From an uncultured Bacteroidota bacterium (GTDB taxonomy: Bacteria; Bacteroidota; Bacteroidia; Flavobacteriales; Flavobacteriaceae), in the NCBI GenBank assembly GCA_903861155.1, contig CAIOTL010000209.1, positions 1 to 34,465 on the forward strand: a stretch of 34,465 nucleotides of DNA, in the 5' to 3' direction. A program made the translations under genes and the position numbers. Shown in pieces: positions 24,929-32,463 of this stretch; the stretch's first letter is position 1; each line of letters starts with the position of its first letter. Below the pieces are notes generated by a model. The model saw only the letters and a program-made list of their open reading frames with translations, was not told where the DNA came from and made no database searches.

Positions 24929-24961
24929 GGTATTTATTCCAAAGGTATTTATTGCCTTTGG
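24929..24961. repeat. Direct and inverted repeats at the mgtA promoter
   Basis: GGTATTTATT occurs at 24929-24938 and 24944-24953 (15-base period). CCAAAGG (24939-24945) and CCTTTGG (24955-24961) form an inverted repeat with a nine-base spacer. They overlap the -7 box of mgtA, so they are a plausible operator. Confidence 0.55.
24940..24947 (-). promoter_or_regulatory. Candidate -7 box for mgtA
   Basis: TACCTTTG on the minus strand fits TAnnTTTG and lies 36 bases before the mgtA ATG. It is embedded in the repeats at 24929-24961. Confidence 0.5.
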
Positions 24962-25027
24962 AAAGGTCTAATTTATTATAGAAAAAGTTTCATACACAAA
25001 GTTCGACCCCACAAGAAGTCGAATAAT

Positions 25028-25144
25028 ATGAAATTAAATTCTTTTAATAACATTAAAATCTTCTGGATTTCCCTCGTTTTATTGACTTTGGAATCGACCG
25101 AAAGCTTTCGGCACATATCTCTTAACTTTTCTGTTGAAATATGA
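25028..25144 (+). CDS. Possible 38-residue small protein
   Basis: ATG to TGA frame in the 254-base gap between mgtA and thyA, on the opposite strand. The product MKLNSFNNIKIFWISLVLLT... has one short hydrophobic segment and no recognised motif. It could equally be chance. A six-base inverted repeat (TTCGAC at 25002-25007, GTCGAA at 25018-25023) lies just before it and a 14-base palindrome (25098-25111) lies inside it. Confidence 0.15.
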   Translation: MKLNSFNNIKIFWISLVLLTLESTESFRHISLNFSVEI

Positions 25145-25157
25145 GATGAAGAGGTTT

Positions 25158-25982
25158 TTATACCGCCACATTGCCTTTTATCAGCGCATGTGGTTCGTAA
25201 CCTTCGAGCGTGAAATCCTCGAAAGTAAAGTCGAAAATGTCTTTTATGGCTGGGTTCAAAATCATTTTTGGCAGCGATTTTGGTTCTCGTGAGAGTTGTA
25301 ATTCTACTTGTTCAAAATGGTTGTTGTAAATATGTGCATCGCCAAAAGTGTGAATGAATTCACCGACTTCTAATCCGCAAACTTGGGCAATCATCATTGT
25401 TAATAAAGCATATGAAGCAATGTTGAAGGGAACCCCAAGAAAAATATCGGCACTTCGTTGGTATAATTGACAAGACAATTTTCCGTCTGAAACGTAAAAC
25501 TGGAAAAAAGCATGACACGGGGGTAAAGCGGCTTTATTGGTGGCTACATTTTGCGAAAATGATTTTGAATTATCGGGTAAAACACTTGGATTCCATGCTG
25601 AAACAAGCATTCTTCGGCTGTTCGGGTTAGTTTTTAGTTCCTTGATAAGTTCGGCTATTTGGTCAATTTCTTCGCTATTCCAGTTGCGCCATTGATGACC
25701 ATAAACAGGGCCCAAATTCCCATTTTCGTCTGCCCATGCATCCCATATTTTCACGCCGTTTTCTTGAAGATATTCTATATTGGTATCGCCTTTCAGGAAC
25801 CAAAGCAGTTCATATATAATTGATTTTAAATGCAGCTTTTTGGTGGTAACCATCGGAAAACCTTCTGCCAAATCAAAACGCATTTGGTAGCCAAAAACAC
25901 TTTTAGTTCCCGTTCCTGTTCGATCTCCTTTTTGATTTCCGTTTTCTAAAACGTGTTGTATTAAATCTAGGTATTGTTTCAT
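25158..25982 (-). CDS. thyA: Thymidylate synthase
   Basis: ThyA, 274 residues, makes dTMP from dUMP with methylene-tetrahydrofolate, yielding dihydrofolate for FolA. The catalytic Cys156 is in [11 protein letters not shown]. The dUMP-binding arginine region [18 protein letters not shown] (residues 21-38), the [13 protein letters not shown] block and the C-terminal [18 protein letters not shown] are all present. Residues 138-150 form a loop a little longer than in E. coli ThyA, accounting for the extra length. It begins 39 bases after the nuclease gene on the same strand, with no TAnnTTTG box in the gap, so co-transcription is likely. Confidence 0.97.
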   Translation of the reverse strand: MKQYLDLIQHVLENGNQKGDRTGTGTKSVFGYQMRFDLAEGFPMVTTKKLHLKSIIYELLWFLKGDTNIEYLQENGVKIWDAWADENGNLGPVYGHQWRNWNSEEIDQIAELIKELKTNPNSRRMLVSAWNPSVLPDNSKSFSQNVATNKAALPPCHAFFQFYVSDGKLSCQLYQRSADIFLGVPFNIASYALLTMMIAQVCGLEVGEFIHTFGDAHIYNNHFEQVELQLSREPKSLPKMILNPAIKDIFDFTFEDFTLEGYEPHALIKGNVAV

Positions 25983-26021
25983 TTTTTTTGCTTTAAGCTA
26001 TAGCAGTATGCCTTTTTGGTA

Positions 26022-26642
26022 TTATCTCTTTGAAATTTCGTCTCTAATCTTGGCGGCTTTTTCATAATCTTCATGGTTAACGGCCTGATCTAGCAATTCA
26101 TTGAGTTCTTGTAAACTATGTTTTGAATAGGTTTCACCAGATTGATTGCTTTCTTCCTGACCAAAAGTCTCGGGATTTGAAAGAATATTGTCTATTTCCT
26201 GAGAACCTTTGTCTGAATCCAAAGGATTGTTTTTCAAATAGATTCCGGCCTTGTCTAAGATGTTTTTATATGTAAAAATAGGTGCGTTAAATCGCAAAGC
26301 CAAAGCAATGGCATCGGAGGTTCTTGCATCGATAATTTCTTCGATTTTATCTCTTTCGCAAATGATGCTAGAAAAAAAAACACCATCAACGAGTTTGTGT
26401 ATAATAACTTGTTTTACTACGATGTCAAATCGATCCGCAAAATTTTTGAATAAATCATGTGTCAAAGGACGCGGAGGTCTAATCTCTTTTTCCAAAGCAA
26501 TTGCAATGGATTGAGCCTCAAAAGCACCAATTACAATAGGCAACTTTCGCTCGCCATCGACCTCATTCAAAATCAGAGCATAAGCTCCGTTTTGAGTTTG
26601 ACTGTATGAAATTCCTTTTATGGATAATTTGACTAAGCTCAT
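26022..26642 (-). CDS. Bifunctional nuclease-family protein with UVR motif
   Basis: DUF151/bifunctional nuclease domain (about residues 1-135: LSIKGISYSQTQNGAYALIL, GAFEAQSIAIALE, RTSDAIALALRF) joined to a C-terminal UVR motif (about 175-205: LDQAVNHEDYEKAAKIRDEI) by a polar linker. The DUF151 family was named for RNase/DNase activity in plants; the bacterial role is unsettled. UVR motifs mediate protein contacts in UvrB/UvrC and Clp regulators. The product is 206 residues from the ATG at 26640-26642. The frame is open to 26756, but that start overlaps the promoter box at 26754-26761 and lies ahead of the expected transcription start, so it is rejected. thyA follows. Confidence 0.88.
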   Translation of the reverse strand: MSLVKLSIKGISYSQTQNGAYALILNEVDGERKLPIVIGAFEAQSIAIALEKEIRPPRPLTHDLFKNFADRFDIVVKQVIIHKLVDGVFFSSIICERDKIEEIIDARTSDAIALALRFNAPIFTYKNILDKAGIYLKNNPLDSDKGSQEIDNILSNPETFGQEESNQSGETYSKHSLQELNELLDQAVNHEDYEKAAKIRDEISKR

Positions 26643-26740
26643 AATTACAGCAATAAAAAGCACCAAGTACCTTAATTTATGGATTGTTTTTTCTTGAAAA
26701 AATGAAAATGCAATTTTAATCAAAAAATGGGTAATAAAAA

Positions 26741-26785
26741 AGTTACCTAGAAGCAAAGATACAAATATCTTGATTGTAGGTAACT
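26741..26785. repeat. Inverted repeat around the nuclease promoter
   Basis: AGTTACCTA (26741-26749) and TAGGTAACT (26777-26785) are a perfect nine-base inverted repeat with a 27-base spacer that contains the -7 box. Candidate operator for a dimeric regulator. Confidence 0.5.
26754..26761 (-). promoter_or_regulatory. Candidate -7 box for nuclease-thyA
   Basis: TATCTTTG on the minus strand fits TAnnTTTG. Transcription from about 26748 gives a leader of about 105 bases before the chosen ATG. Confidence 0.5.
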
Positions 26786-26811
26786 ATATTTTTTATGGGG
26801 AATTCTAAATT

Positions 26812-27780
26812 TTATGAATGCGATGCTTTAAAGGCTTTCAGTTTTTCGGTTAATCTTGGTAACACGTCAAAAGCATCTCCCACGACACCATAATCGGCGA
26901 CTTTGAAGAAAGGTGCTTCAGGATCAGTATTGATAACCAGTTTTACTTTCGAGGAATTAATTCCTGCAATATGTTGTATCGCTCCAGAAATTCCTATGGC
27001 AATATATAAATTGGCGGAAACAGGTTTTCCGGTTTGTCCCACGTGTTCTGAATGAGGCCTCCAATCTAGATCTGAGACTGGTTTTGAACATGCAGTTGCA
27101 GCGCCAAGAACAGCAGCTAAATCTTCGATCATTCCCCAGTTTTCAGGGCCTTTCATTCCACGACCTCCAGAAACCACTATGTCAGCGTCAGCAATGGAGA
27201 CTTTTCCAGAAACTTTTTCTACTGATTCTACTTTTATTCCAAAATCATTTTCTCCAATGGTTGGATTAAAATCTTCTTGAGTTAGGGTAGAAGCTTTTTC
27301 AAAAATTCCATATGAATTTTTGGCAAGACCAAGAACTTTCACGTCGGTAGAAATTTCGGTGATGTTGAAAGCCTTGCTCGAAAATGCATTTCTTCTTACT
27401 TGAAAAGGGGAAGTGCTTACTGGCAATCCCACAACATTTGAAGCGAAACCAGCTTCTAACGAAACGGCAACGAGAGGGGAAAGAAAAATGCTGTCAGTAG
27501 TTGATGAAAGCAAAATTAGTTTTGCCCCTTCTTTTTGTGCAGCTTGTTTAATGACATCGGCATACGCTTTAGCTGAAAAACCTGCTAATTTATCGTTGTT
27601 TACTTTCAAGGCTTTGTCTATTCCATATTTAGATAATTCCGAAACATCTGCCGTGTTTATGGTTACTGCCGTAACGGTGGTTCCCAATGATTCGGCTACT
27701 TTTTTCGCATAAGAAGCTAATTCAAAAGCTATTTTTCTGAATTTTCCTTCTGCTGATTCTGCATATATTAATATTGACAT
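26812..27780 (-). CDS. etfA: Electron transfer flavoprotein alpha subunit
   Basis: EtfA, 322 residues, carries FAD and passes electrons from acyl-CoA dehydrogenases to the respiratory chain via ETF:quinone oxidoreductase. The N-terminal domain I (about 1-190) is followed by the FAD domain with VVSGGRGMKGPENWG, SEHVGQTGKPVSANLYIAIGISGAIQH and VINTDPEAPFFKVADYGVVGD, all family signatures. It follows etfB by 51 bases on the same strand, and the two subunits are expected to be made together. The gene ends about 170 bases before the ATG of the nuclease gene. Confidence 0.96.
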   Translation of the reverse strand: MSILIYAESAEGKFRKIAFELASYAKKVAESLGTTVTAVTINTADVSELSKYGIDKALKVNNDKLAGFSAKAYADVIKQAAQKEGAKLILLSSTTDSIFLSPLVAVSLEAGFASNVVGLPVSTSPFQVRRNAFSSKAFNITEISTDVKVLGLAKNSYGIFEKASTLTQEDFNPTIGENDFGIKVESVEKVSGKVSIADADIVVSGGRGMKGPENWGMIEDLAAVLGAATACSKPVSDLDWRPHSEHVGQTGKPVSANLYIAIGISGAIQHIAGINSSKVKLVINTDPEAPFFKVADYGVVGDAFDVLPRLTEKLKAFKASHS

Positions 27781-27831
27781 AATTCTGTGATTTAAAGATT
27801 TTAAATATTCTTATTCGTAAAAATTCCGTAA

Positions 27832-28578
27832 TTAAATAACTTTTGCTTCGTTGTGTAATAAATTGATTAATTCGTCCAAATTATCGGAAGCAATTAATTT
27901 CACCGCTGATTTTGGGGCTGGTTTTTCAAATTTCACCGCTTTAGTTTTTATTACTGCATTGACAGGTTCAACAACAGTTAATGTTTTTGATCTTGCCGTC
28001 ATAATTCCTCTCATATTTGGGATGCGTAAATCTTTTTCTTCGACTAATCCTTTTTGTCCGCCAATGATTATTGGCAAAGTTGTCGAAACGGTTTCTCTTC
28101 CGCCATCAATTTCACGGATTGCTTTCACGTTTGCGCCATCAACGATTATGTTGGTACAAGAATTTAGGAAATTATATCCAAGAATACCTGAAATCATTCC
28201 GGGAACCATTCCGCCATTATAATCCAATGATTCTTTTCCGGCAATTATAATATCGTAAGCGCCATTTTTTATCACTTCGGCAAGTTGTTTGGCAACAAAG
28301 AAACTGTCGGTCGGATTGGCGTTCACGCGAACGGCGTCGTTGGCGCCAATGGCTAATGCTTTTCTTAAAGTAGGTTCTGTCTCTGGTCCGCCAACATTAG
28401 CAACCGTAACAGTTGCGCCTTGTTGTTCTTGGAACCAAACAGCTCTCGTTAAGCCATATTCGTCGTTGGGATTGATCACAAACTGAACGCCATTGGTGTC
28501 AAATTGGGAATTATCACTAGTAAAATTAATTTTTGAAGTAGTATCAGGAACGTGACTGATGCAGACTAATATTTTCAT
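27832..28578 (-). CDS. etfB: Electron transfer flavoprotein beta subunit
   Basis: EtfB, 248 residues, the AMP-binding partner of EtfA. Visible are the N-terminal MKILVCISHVPDTTSKINF, NPNDEYGLTRAV, the GKESLDYNGGMVPGMISGILGYNF segment and the C-terminal recognition-loop region LRIPNMRGIMTARSK. It is the first gene of the etfBA operon. A TAnnTTTG box lies 33 bases upstream of the ATG, and a cluster of palindromes lies just beyond it. It is divergent from pdhB with 267 bases between, leaving room for regulation of both. Confidence 0.96.
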   Translation of the reverse strand: MKILVCISHVPDTTSKINFTSDNSQFDTNGVQFVINPNDEYGLTRAVWFQEQQGATVTVANVGGPETEPTLRKALAIGANDAVRVNANPTDSFFVAKQLAEVIKNGAYDIIIAGKESLDYNGGMVPGMISGILGYNFLNSCTNIIVDGANVKAIREIDGGRETVSTTLPIIIGGQKGLVEEKDLRIPNMRGIMTARSKTLTVVEPVNAVIKTKAVKFEKPAPKSAVKLIASDNLDELINLLHNEAKVI

Positions 28579-28610
28579 ATTTATAGATTTTATTTTCTAA
28601 ATTTCTAGCA

Positions 28611-28618
28611 CAAAATTA
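28611..28618 (-). promoter_or_regulatory. Candidate -7 box for etfBA
   Basis: TAATTTTG on the minus strand fits TAnnTTTG. The expected -33 position (near 28638) has no TTG but falls inside two overlapping palindromes. Confidence 0.45.
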
Positions 28619-28632
28619 TAATAATAATTTGA

Positions 28633-28670
28633 ATAGTATACTATGCATGCATAATATTTTTCAGTATTAT
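28633..28670. repeat. Cluster of palindromes between etfB and pdhB
   Basis: ATAGTATACTAT (28633-28644) and TATGCATGCATA (28642-28653) are perfect 12-base palindromes overlapping by three bases. ATAATA (28651-28656) and TATTAT (28665-28670) add a third inverted pair. They sit where an etfB -33 element would be and may bind a regulator. Confidence 0.5.
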
Positions 28671-28804
28671 ATCGATTTCGAAGCCATGATGGTGCCGAAG
28701 CTTTGGAAGGTGTCCCATATTTTTAGTCGTTGATAAAGCGCACAATAGGAAATTGTTCCAAATTATTAAAACATAAATTATGCTTTTAAGTGATTTAAAA
28801 TATT

Positions 28805-28812
28805 TATTTTTG
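28805..28812 (+). promoter_or_regulatory. Candidate -7 box for pdhB
   Basis: TATTTTTG on the plus strand fits TAnnTTTG, 33 bases before the ATG at 28846. It argues against the longer open frame that begins at 28780. Confidence 0.5.
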
Positions 28813-28845
28813 CCTTTCGAAAATTACACAGATACAATTACAACT

Positions 28846-29823
28846 ATGAGAACGATACAATTTAGAGAGGCTATTTGCGAAGCGATGAGTGAAGAAATGC
28901 GTCGCGACGATTCGGTTTACTTGATGGGTGAAGAAGTTGCCGAATATAATGGAGCATACAAAGCGTCGAAAGGAATGCTTGCTGAATTTGGAGAAAAAAG
29001 AGTAATCGACACGCCAATTGCAGAACTTGGTTTTACAGGAATCGCGGTAGGTTCGGCAATGAATGGTTGCAGGCCAATAGTAGAATACATGACTTTCAAT
29101 TTCGCCTTAGTTGGAATTGACCAGATTATAAATAATGCGGCCAAAATGCGTCAAATGACCGGTGGGCAATTTAATGTTCCCATTGTTTTTCGTGGCCCAA
29201 CAGCTTCGGCGGGACAACTAGGAGCAACACATTCACAGGCTTTGGAAAACTGGTTTGCCAATACTCCAGGGCTAAAAGTGATTGTTCCATCGAATGTTTA
29301 TGATGCCAAAGGACTTTTGAAATCTGCTATTCGTGACAACGATCCAGTGATTTTTATGGAATCGGAACAAATGTATGGAGACAAGGGCGAAGTGCCGGAA
29401 GGAGAATATACAATTCCAATTGGTGTTGCCGATATTAAACGAGAGGGAACTGATGTTACCATCGTGTCTTTTGGAAAAATCATCAAAGAAGCTTTCATTG
29501 CTGCCGATGAATTGAGCAAAGAAGGAATTTCTTGCGAAATTATTGATTTAAGAACCGTTCGTCCAATGGATAATGAAGCGATTTTGACTTCGGTACGAAA
29601 AACAAATCGATTGGTGATTCTTGAGGAAGCTTGGCCTTTTGCAAGCGTTTCTTCCGAGATTGCGTACATCGTTCAAGAACGTGCTTTCGATTTTCTTGAC
29701 GCTCCAATTCAACGTATTACAACTGCAGACACTCCGGCACCTTATTCGCCAGTTTTACTCAAAGAATGGATGCCAAATGCCAGCGATGTTGTTAAAGCGG
29801 TAAAAAAAGTTATGTATAAATAA
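28846..29823 (+). CDS. pdhB: Pyruvate dehydrogenase E1 component, beta subunit
   Basis: PdhB, 325 residues from the ATG at 28846 (MRTIQFREAICEAM). With the alpha subunit it forms the thiamine-diphosphate E1 enzyme that decarboxylates pyruvate. Visible: YLMGEEVAEYNGAYKASKGM, the TPIAELGFTGIAVG core with the Glu that contacts the cofactor, THSQALENWFANTPGLKVI and the transketolase C-terminal LRTVRPMDNEAILTSV. The frame could start at 28780, but that would add 22 residues absent from the family and overlap the promoter box. E1 alpha and E2 are not in the window; separate placement of pdhB is, from memory, usual in Flavobacteria. A hairpin with a T-run follows. Confidence 0.95.
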   Translation: MRTIQFREAICEAMSEEMRRDDSVYLMGEEVAEYNGAYKASKGMLAEFGEKRVIDTPIAELGFTGIAVGSAMNGCRPIVEYMTFNFALVGIDQIINNAAKMRQMTGGQFNVPIVFRGPTASAGQLGATHSQALENWFANTPGLKVIVPSNVYDAKGLLKSAIRDNDPVIFMESEQMYGDKGEVPEGEYTIPIGVADIKREGTDVTIVSFGKIIKEAFIAADELSKEGISCEIIDLRTVRPMDNEAILTSVRKTNRLVILEEAWPFASVSSEIAYIVQERAFDFLDAPIQRITTADTPAPYSPVLLKEWMPNASDVVKAVKKVMYK

Positions 29824-29879
29824 GCTGTTAAATTTTTCCGAATATTAGAAACAATATAAATCTAATATAAGAAATCAAC

Positions 29880-29887
29880 TATATTTG
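29880..29887 (+). promoter_or_regulatory. Candidate -7 box for the DUF5686 gene
   Basis: TATATTTG on the plus strand fits TAnnTTTG, 45 bases before the ATG and directly before a hairpin. Transcription would start around 29894, inside the hairpin's left arm. Confidence 0.45.
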
Positions 29888-29888
29888 G

Positions 29889-29928
29889 AACTTCATCGGA
29901 TGTTTATATTCGATGAAGTTTTTTTTTG
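29889..29928 (+). terminator. Terminator or attenuator hairpin before the DUF5686 gene
   Basis: AACTTCATCG (29889-29898), 12-base loop, CGATGAAGTT (29911-29920), and a T-run to 29928. It ends only four bases before the ATG at 29933. It may end pdhB transcripts, control entry into the next gene, or both. Confidence 0.7.
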
Positions 29929-29932
29929 GATT

Positions 29933-32419
29933 ATGAAAAAAGTTATTTTATTCAGTTTGTTGTTTTTATTTGCTTTTGCAAATGTCGTTTTTGCGCAAAC
30001 AAAAGTGAGTGGTATCGTTACGGATAAGTCAAATAAGCCGGTTCCTTTTGCCAATGTGGCTTTCAAGGATTCAAATAAAGGAATTGTAACCAATGAAGAC
30101 GGGCATTTTTACCTTGAGTCTCCCAAAATTTATAAAACATTGGTAATTACTTCTGTAGGGTTTTCTGATAAGGAAATCACATTAGAAAAATCGGTCAATT
30201 ATAATTTTGTGGTAGTTTTGAGTGAAATTGAAAACTTAAAAGAAGTCGTAATTTATACTGGAAAAACTTCGAAAAAAAACAATCCGGCACTTGATATTCT
30301 TAGAAAAATTTGGGCCAGAAAACGCAAAAACGGCTTGCATTTATTCAACCAGTACCAAATGGAAAAGTATGAGAAGGTCGAGTTTGACATGAATACTATT
30401 GATAGCGCTTTCATGAAAAACAAAATTTTTAAAGGGATGGAGTTTATTTTCAAGCAAATGGACACTTCAAAAATCACGGGAAAAACCTACTTGCCTATTT
30501 TTATAAACGAAGCCTTGTCTGACTTTTATGGGGATAATAAATTGAAGAAGACAAAAGAAATACTGAAAGCCAATAAAAATTCAGGTTTTGGCAGCAACCA
30601 ACAAATCGTAACTTTTATTAAAGACTTGTATTCTGATTTCGACATTTACGATAATCATTTAACTTTTTTTGATAAAAGTTTCACTAGCCCATTATCAAGA
30701 ACGGGAATTGACACCTATAATTATGTTTTAAAAGACAGCGCTTTCATTGATAAAAAATGGTGTTACAATATCATTTTTTATCCAAGGCGGAAAAACGAAT
30801 TAACTTTCAAAGGTGATTTTTGGGTTAACGATACCACTTATGCCATAAAAAACATCAATATGGCAGCTACTAGAAGTGCTAATATTAACTGGGTAAAGGA
30901 TATTTACATCGAGCAACAATTTGATGTAGTGAATGATTCTGTTTTTCTTTTGACCAAGGATTACATGATGTCGGATTTTGCTTTAAGCAAAAGAGATAAT
31001 TCGAAAGGAGTCTATGGTAAACGAACGACTTTTTACCAAAATCATCAATTCAACAAAGAAAAACCCGCTTCATTTTATAAAGAAGAGGTGAATTATAGCG
31101 ACGATGAAGCCTACAAAAAATCAGACGAGTATTGGCATGATAATCGGTTCGAAAAGTTAAGCAAGGATGAGCTTGGTGTTTATAAAATGCTTGATACCTT
31201 GAAGACTGTCAAGAAATTCAAACAATTGTACAATTTGGTTTCCATCCTAGGGAGTGGTTATGTGCCATTTGGCCTTTTTGATTATGGCCCCATTTTTTCA
31301 TCATTTGGAATAAATGAAGTAGAAGGAATTCGATTGCGAGTTGGGGGAAGAACCTATTTTGGGCCTAATGATACTTGGAGATTGCAAGGATATACAGCTT
31401 ATGGTTTTGGCGACGATAGATTCAAATATGGAATTTCTGGAAAATGGATGGTTGAAAAAGAAAACAGAATCATTATTTCTGGAGGGAATAGGAGAGATGT
31501 GGAGCAAATTGGTGCAAGCCTGACCACCACGAATGATGTTTTGGGCAGAAGTTTTGCTTCGTCGGCGCTGTTTACCTCGGGTAGCAACGGCAAATTGACC
31601 AATATCAATCTAAGCAACATTGCCTTTGAAATGGAACCCGTCAAGAATTTTACATATCAACTCGGATTTTCTTATCGGACATTGATTTCTGCATCTAAAA
31701 CCTTTAGTTTGGATTACTATATTGATGCAGCTCATTCTGTTACAAAAAGTGATGTCAAACAATCAGAAGTAAATCTTCAGTTGGAATATATGCCCAAAAG
31801 AAAAACCATAGGATTTGGGGTGGAAAGAGGTGATGTTGACAATCCATATACCCGATTTTTCGTCAATTATAGCCATGGATTTAAAGGCTTGCTCAACAGT
31901 GATTTCAAATATGAAAAACTGCAATTGTATTACAAACAACCTATAATCGTTGGGCCTTTGGGTCGTTCGAATGTGATAATCGAAATGGGAAAAACTTTCG
32001 GTGCAATCCCTTTGGGATTAATGAGCGTTATTCCTGGGAACCAGACCTATTTTGTCATTGACAACACTTTTAGCAATTTGAATTTCTATGAGTTTATCAC
32101 CGATCAGTATGTCACTTTGCAATGGAACCACAATTTTCAGGGAAGACTTTTCGCTAGAATTCCGTTTATGAGAAAGCTGAATTGGAGAGAGATCATAGGT
32201 GTAAAAGGGGTTTTTGGAACTATTTCGGATGCGAATAAAGCAATCAACGCATCAGGATTAATTTATAAAGCGCCAGAAACCCCTTATTGGGAATATAACG
32301 CAGGAATTGGAAATATTTTCAAGGTTTTCAGAGTGGATTGCAGTTGGAGAGGCAATTACAGGAACTTACCTGGTTCCAGTAATTTTGCAATAAAGGGTTC
32401 GTTCGGGTTCTATTTTTAA
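29933..32419 (+). CDS. DUF5686 outer-membrane protein with carboxypeptidase-like domain
   Basis: Protein of 828 residues, start chosen at MKKVILFSLLFLFAFANVVFAQ, a clear signal peptide. Next is a carboxypeptidase-regulatory-like (CarboxypepD_reg) beta-sandwich (about residues 24-105, VSGIVTDKSNKPVPFANVAF ... GFSDKEITL), of the kind seen at the N-terminus of SusC-like receptors. The rest matches the DUF5686 layout: a helical part (NPALDILRKIWARKRKNG), then a long strand-rich region likely to form an outer-membrane barrel, ending with FAIKGSFGFYF and a terminal Phe. No TonB plug domain is visible, so it is not a SusC. Function unknown; it is probably surface or envelope related. The open frame starts at 29885, but that extension crosses the terminator hairpin. 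Confidence 0.85.
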   Translation: MKKVILFSLLFLFAFANVVFAQTKVSGIVTDKSNKPVPFANVAFKDSNKGIVTNEDGHFYLESPKIYKTLVITSVGFSDKEITLEKSVNYNFVVVLSEIENLKEVVIYTGKTSKKNNPALDILRKIWARKRKNGLHLFNQYQMEKYEKVEFDMNTIDSAFMKNKIFKGMEFIFKQMDTSKITGKTYLPIFINEALSDFYGDNKLKKTKEILKANKNSGFGSNQQIVTFIKDLYSDFDIYDNHLTFFDKSFTSPLSRTGIDTYNYVLKDSAFIDKKWCYNIIFYPRRKNELTFKGDFWVNDTTYAIKNINMAATRSANINWVKDIYIEQQFDVVNDSVFLLTKDYMMSDFALSKRDNSKGVYGKRTTFYQNHQFNKEKPASFYKEEVNYSDDEAYKKSDEYWHDNRFEKLSKDELGVYKMLDTLKTVKKFKQLYNLVSILGSGYVPFGLFDYGPIFSSFGINEVEGIRLRVGGRTYFGPNDTWRLQGYTAYGFGDDRFKYGISGKWMVEKENRIIISGGNRRDVEQIGASLTTTNDVLGRSFASSALFTSGSNGKLTNINLSNIAFEMEPVKNFTYQLGFSYRTLISASKTFSLDYYIDAAHSVTKSDVKQSEVNLQLEYMPKRKTIGFGVERGDVDNPYTRFFVNYSHGFKGLLNSDFKYEKLQLYYKQPIIVGPLGRSNVIIEMGKTFGAIPLGLMSVIPGNQTYFVIDNTFSNLNFYEFITDQYVTLQWNHNFQGRLFARIPFMRKLNWREIIGVKGVFGTISDANKAINASGLIYKAPETPYWEYNAGIGNIFKVFRVDCSWRGNYRNLPGSSNFAIKGSFGFYF

Positions 32420-32432
32420 GAATCAAAGTGTA

Positions 32433-32440
32433 TACATTTG
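32433..32440 (+). promoter_or_regulatory. Candidate -7 box for acyltransferase-glycosylase pair
   Basis: TACATTTG on the plus strand fits TAnnTTTG and lies 24 bases before the ATG at 32464. The GTG at 32428, the first possible start of the frame, would be upstream of the transcript. Confidence 0.5.
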
Positions 32441-32463
32441 CTGTCAAATTAGAAAATACTGAA

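Noticed and set aside
25098..25111. CCGAAAGCTTTCGG palindrome as a regulatory site
   Set aside because: Perfect 14-base palindrome but without a promoter nearby; could be chance, so it is only mentioned under the small frame.
24904..25157. Magnesium riboswitch upstream of mgtA
   Set aside because: The predicted leader is about 30 bases and I see no M-box or mgtA-like structure.
28780..28845. Longer N-terminus of PdhB
   Set aside because: It overlaps the promoter box and adds residues that do not belong to the family.
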